The notes under the pieces were generated by a model. That model worked only from the letters and a program-made list of their open reading frames with translations. It was not told the DNA's origin and made no database searches. From NCBI RefSeq assembly GCF_003664595.1, contig NZ_QXPZ01000021.1, positions 1 through 64,000 on the forward strand: 64,000 nucleotides of DNA, in the 5' to 3' direction. A program made the position numbers and the translations under genes. The DNA is from Atopobacter sp. AH10 (GTDB lineage: Bacteria; Bacillota; Bacilli; Lactobacillales; Aerococcaceae). How positions within the stretch are numbered: position 1 is the stretch's first letter; each line of letters opens with the position of its first letter. This document shows, piece by piece, positions 62,460 through 64,000 of the stretch.

Positions 62460-63737
62460 ATGAAACGATTGAAGAAAATGACACTAACGTCAAAAATTAT
62501 GTTAGGCCTTGTTTTAGGTTTAATCGTTGGTATTTTGATTAACCAATTGATGCCAGCCTCGACTTTACGAGATAAAGTATTGGTAGATGGGATTTTATAT
62601 ATCGTAGGCCAAGGCTTTATTCGCCTCATGCAAATGATTGTTGTTCCCTTAGTCTTCTTCTCCTTGGTTAATGGAGCAATGAGCATGGGTGATCCTAAGA
62701 AATTAGGGAAAATTGGGATTCAAACGGTTATTTTTTATCTAGTAACAACCACATTAGCTGTTGCTTTAGCTTTGATTATTGCTCATATGATTCAACCAGG
62801 TCAAGGAATGGACTTATCTAAAATGTTAGCTAGTGTTAAAGGGACTAAGCCTCTTTCAGCTGCAAATAAAATATCTATGGTGGATACTTTAGTGAATATT
62901 ATTCCGACGAATCCTTTTGCTGCCTTGGCAAATGGTGAAATGCTCCAAGTGATTGTTTTTGCCCTCTTACTGGGTGTGGTGCTCGCGAATGCTCCTAGTA
63001 ATTTGCAAGCCATTAGCAATTTGATGGAAGAAGGCAATCATTTGATGATGAGCTTGACGGGGATTGTAATGAATATCGCTCCTTTTGGGGTCTTTAGCTT
63101 AATTGCCAGAACTTTTTCCAATTTGGGCTTATCTGCAGTGGCATCTATGTTTGCTTATGTGGGGACGACTCTTTTAGGATTGACTGCCCACTTGGTATTG
63201 GTTTATTTGTTCTTATTAGTCGTTTTAGCACGAGTCAATCCTTTTACTTTCTTAAAGAAATTTTTCCCTGTGATGAGTTTTGCTTTATCGACTTCAAGCT
63301 CTAGTGCTACAGTTCCTTTGAATATTCAAAAGTTAGCGGAGATGGGAGTGAGCCGGAAGATTTCATCCTTTACGATTCCTTTAGGAGCAACAGTGAATAT
63401 GGATGGAACGGCTATTATGCAGGGGGTAGCAGTTGTGTTTGCTGCTAACGCCTATGGGATGCATTTGAGCTTAACGGATTATATCACCGTTATTTTGGCG
63501 GCTACCTTAGCTTCTATCGGGACTGCAGGAATTCCGTCTGTGGGGATTATTACTTTAACCATGGTCTTTAATTCAGTGGGCTTACCAGTGACAGCTATTG
63601 CAATGATTATGGGGATTGATCGGATTGTTGATATGTTCCGTACAACTGTCAATATAACAGGAGATGCGGTTTGTACGGTGGTTATGGCCAAATGGAATGG
63701 AAGCGAAACTTTTGACCAAGAGAAATACGATAGTTAA
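62460..63737 (+). CDS. dicarboxylate/amino acid:cation symporter (DAACS)
   Basis: A 425-residue transporter of the GltP/SstT family with eight spans and two re-entrant loops. It has the serine-rich motif STSSSSATVP, NMDGTA, the GIPSVG loop and substrate-site segment DMFRTTVNITGD. It imports glutamate, aspartate, serine/threonine or C4-dicarboxylates with Na+ or H+. The Asp in DMFRTTVN favours amino acids. It starts 12 bases after the RmlD-like gene, so both form one operon. Its last codons are part of a tandem array. Confidence 0.92.
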   Translation: MKRLKKMTLTSKIMLGLVLGLIVGILINQLMPASTLRDKVLVDGILYIVGQGFIRLMQMIVVPLVFFSLVNGAMSMGDPKKLGKIGIQTVIFYLVTTTLAVALALIIAHMIQPGQGMDLSKMLASVKGTKPLSAANKISMVDTLVNIIPTNPFAALANGEMLQVIVFALLLGVVLANAPSNLQAISNLMEEGNHLMMSLTGIVMNIAPFGVFSLIARTFSNLGLSAVASMFAYVGTTLLGLTAHLVLVYLFLLVVLARVNPFTFLKKFFPVMSFALSTSSSSATVPLNIQKLAEMGVSRKISSFTIPLGATVNMDGTAIMQGVAVVFAANAYGMHLSLTDYITVILAATLASIGTAGIPSVGIITLTMVFNSVGLPVTAIAMIMGIDRIVDMFRTTVNITGDAVCTVVMAKWNGSETFDQEKYDS

Positions 63738-63863
63738 TTGTTGATAGAATAATATATTTGTTGTAAAAAGTGGGATAGTTAATTGCCGATAGAATAATAA
63801 ATTGTGGCAAGAAGTAGGCTAGTTAACACCCTTTTGAGCGATAGAATTTGATGTAGAAAAAGT
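63729..63863. repeat. 45-bp tandem array spanning the symporter stop
   Basis: GATAGTTAATTG with GATAGAATAATA begins at 63729 and 63774 and, degenerate, at 63819 (exact 45-base period). The first unit contains the final codons and stop of the symporter gene. Confidence 0.85.
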
Positions 63864-63922
63864 ACTATAGGTCATCATCTATATAGATATTAAGTTTTAC
63901 TTACAAAAATGAATTAAAGATT

Positions 63923-63976
63923 AAAGGGAGTCTATCCTAGAGACCTAGTCTTGATGAGAAAGATAGACCCCCTTTT
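63923..63976 (+). terminator. terminator of the symporter operon
   Basis: AAAGGG.GTCTATC pairs with GATAGAC.CCCTTTT, ending in TTTTATTT. Confidence 0.8.
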
Positions 63977-64000
63977 ATTTGCTACTTGTTATTTCAAATA

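Noticed and set aside
1-64000. tRNA, rRNA, insertion sequences or prophage genes
   Set aside because: None could be recognised on either strand; no transposase, integrase or phage structural motifs were seen in the proteins.

Overview
The window is a low-GC Firmicutes chromosome segment, most probably from the order Lactobacillales. The evidence is strong Shine-Dalgarno sites (AAGGAGG), cre and PerR-type operators, a tyrosyl T-box leader, a mevalonate-pathway HMG-CoA synthase, a folK-folE fusion gene, PTS and MsmK-type sugar transport, a ComX-like sigma factor and many intrinsic terminators. No rRNA, tRNA, CRISPR array, phage or transposase gene was seen. I cannot name the species from sequence alone.

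Layout. 0-10.7 kb: a ComX/SigH-like sigma factor (minus), an unknown protein, deoB, purC, a divergent MATE efflux pump/MerR-GyrI regulator pair with a classic 19-bp-spacer MerR promoter, an unknown protein, proline iminopeptidase, an ArsC/Spx-like protein and an endonuclease III that has lost two of its four Fe-S cysteines. 10.9-14.0 kb: an AT-rich operon coding for an 18-residue cationic peptide, a polytopic membrane protein, a 34-residue single-span membrane peptide, a short ABC ATPase and two further small membrane proteins. This is the best candidate for an undescribed peptide secretion/immunity or signalling system. 14.3-21.5 kb: a catabolite-controlled Gat-family PTS locus (PRD regulator, EIIA-like protein, YjbQ protein, class II aldolase, TIM-like isomerase, EIIA, EIIC, EIIB) with a decayed EIIC fragment behind it. 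21.6-25.2 kb: a secreted DUF1002 protein, then a 62-residue protein coupled to an ABC exporter, bounded by two similar C-rich hairpins. 25.3-33.6 kb: a DUF441 membrane protein and a host-glycan-type locus (DUF4091/GH123-like hydrolase, solute-binding lipoprotein, two permeases, GNAT-like acyltransferase, MsmK-type ATPase). 33.7-37 kb: tyrS with T-box leader and an AraC-type regulator. 37.6-47.5 kb: folate biosynthesis (folB, folKE, folC, Nudix, YlmD/PgeF; later pabA, pabB, pabC) interrupted by an FGGY kinase and a DJ-1 protein; folP is not present. 47.6-64 kb: a large membrane protein, an ABC ATPase/permease pair without a binding protein followed by a DtxR-type regulator and mtnN, mvaS, a LysM-3D cell wall protein, transaldolase, two unknown proteins, ahpF/ahpC with a PerR-like box, a ComEB-type dCMP deaminase, an RmlD-like reductase with Phe in place of the catalytic Tyr, and a DAACS symporter.

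An unexpected feature of the whole window is the intergenic DNA. At least eleven spacers hold short tandem arrays (27-76 bp units, 2-5 copies), each with its own unrelated sequence, and several begin inside the last codons of the upstream gene. A second class is a dispersed module (a motif around CAAAAAGTATAG plus a hairpin) found at convergent gene ends. A third is a 19-bp hairpin family (AAAGTGCGTCATAT and AAAGCGAGTAT types).
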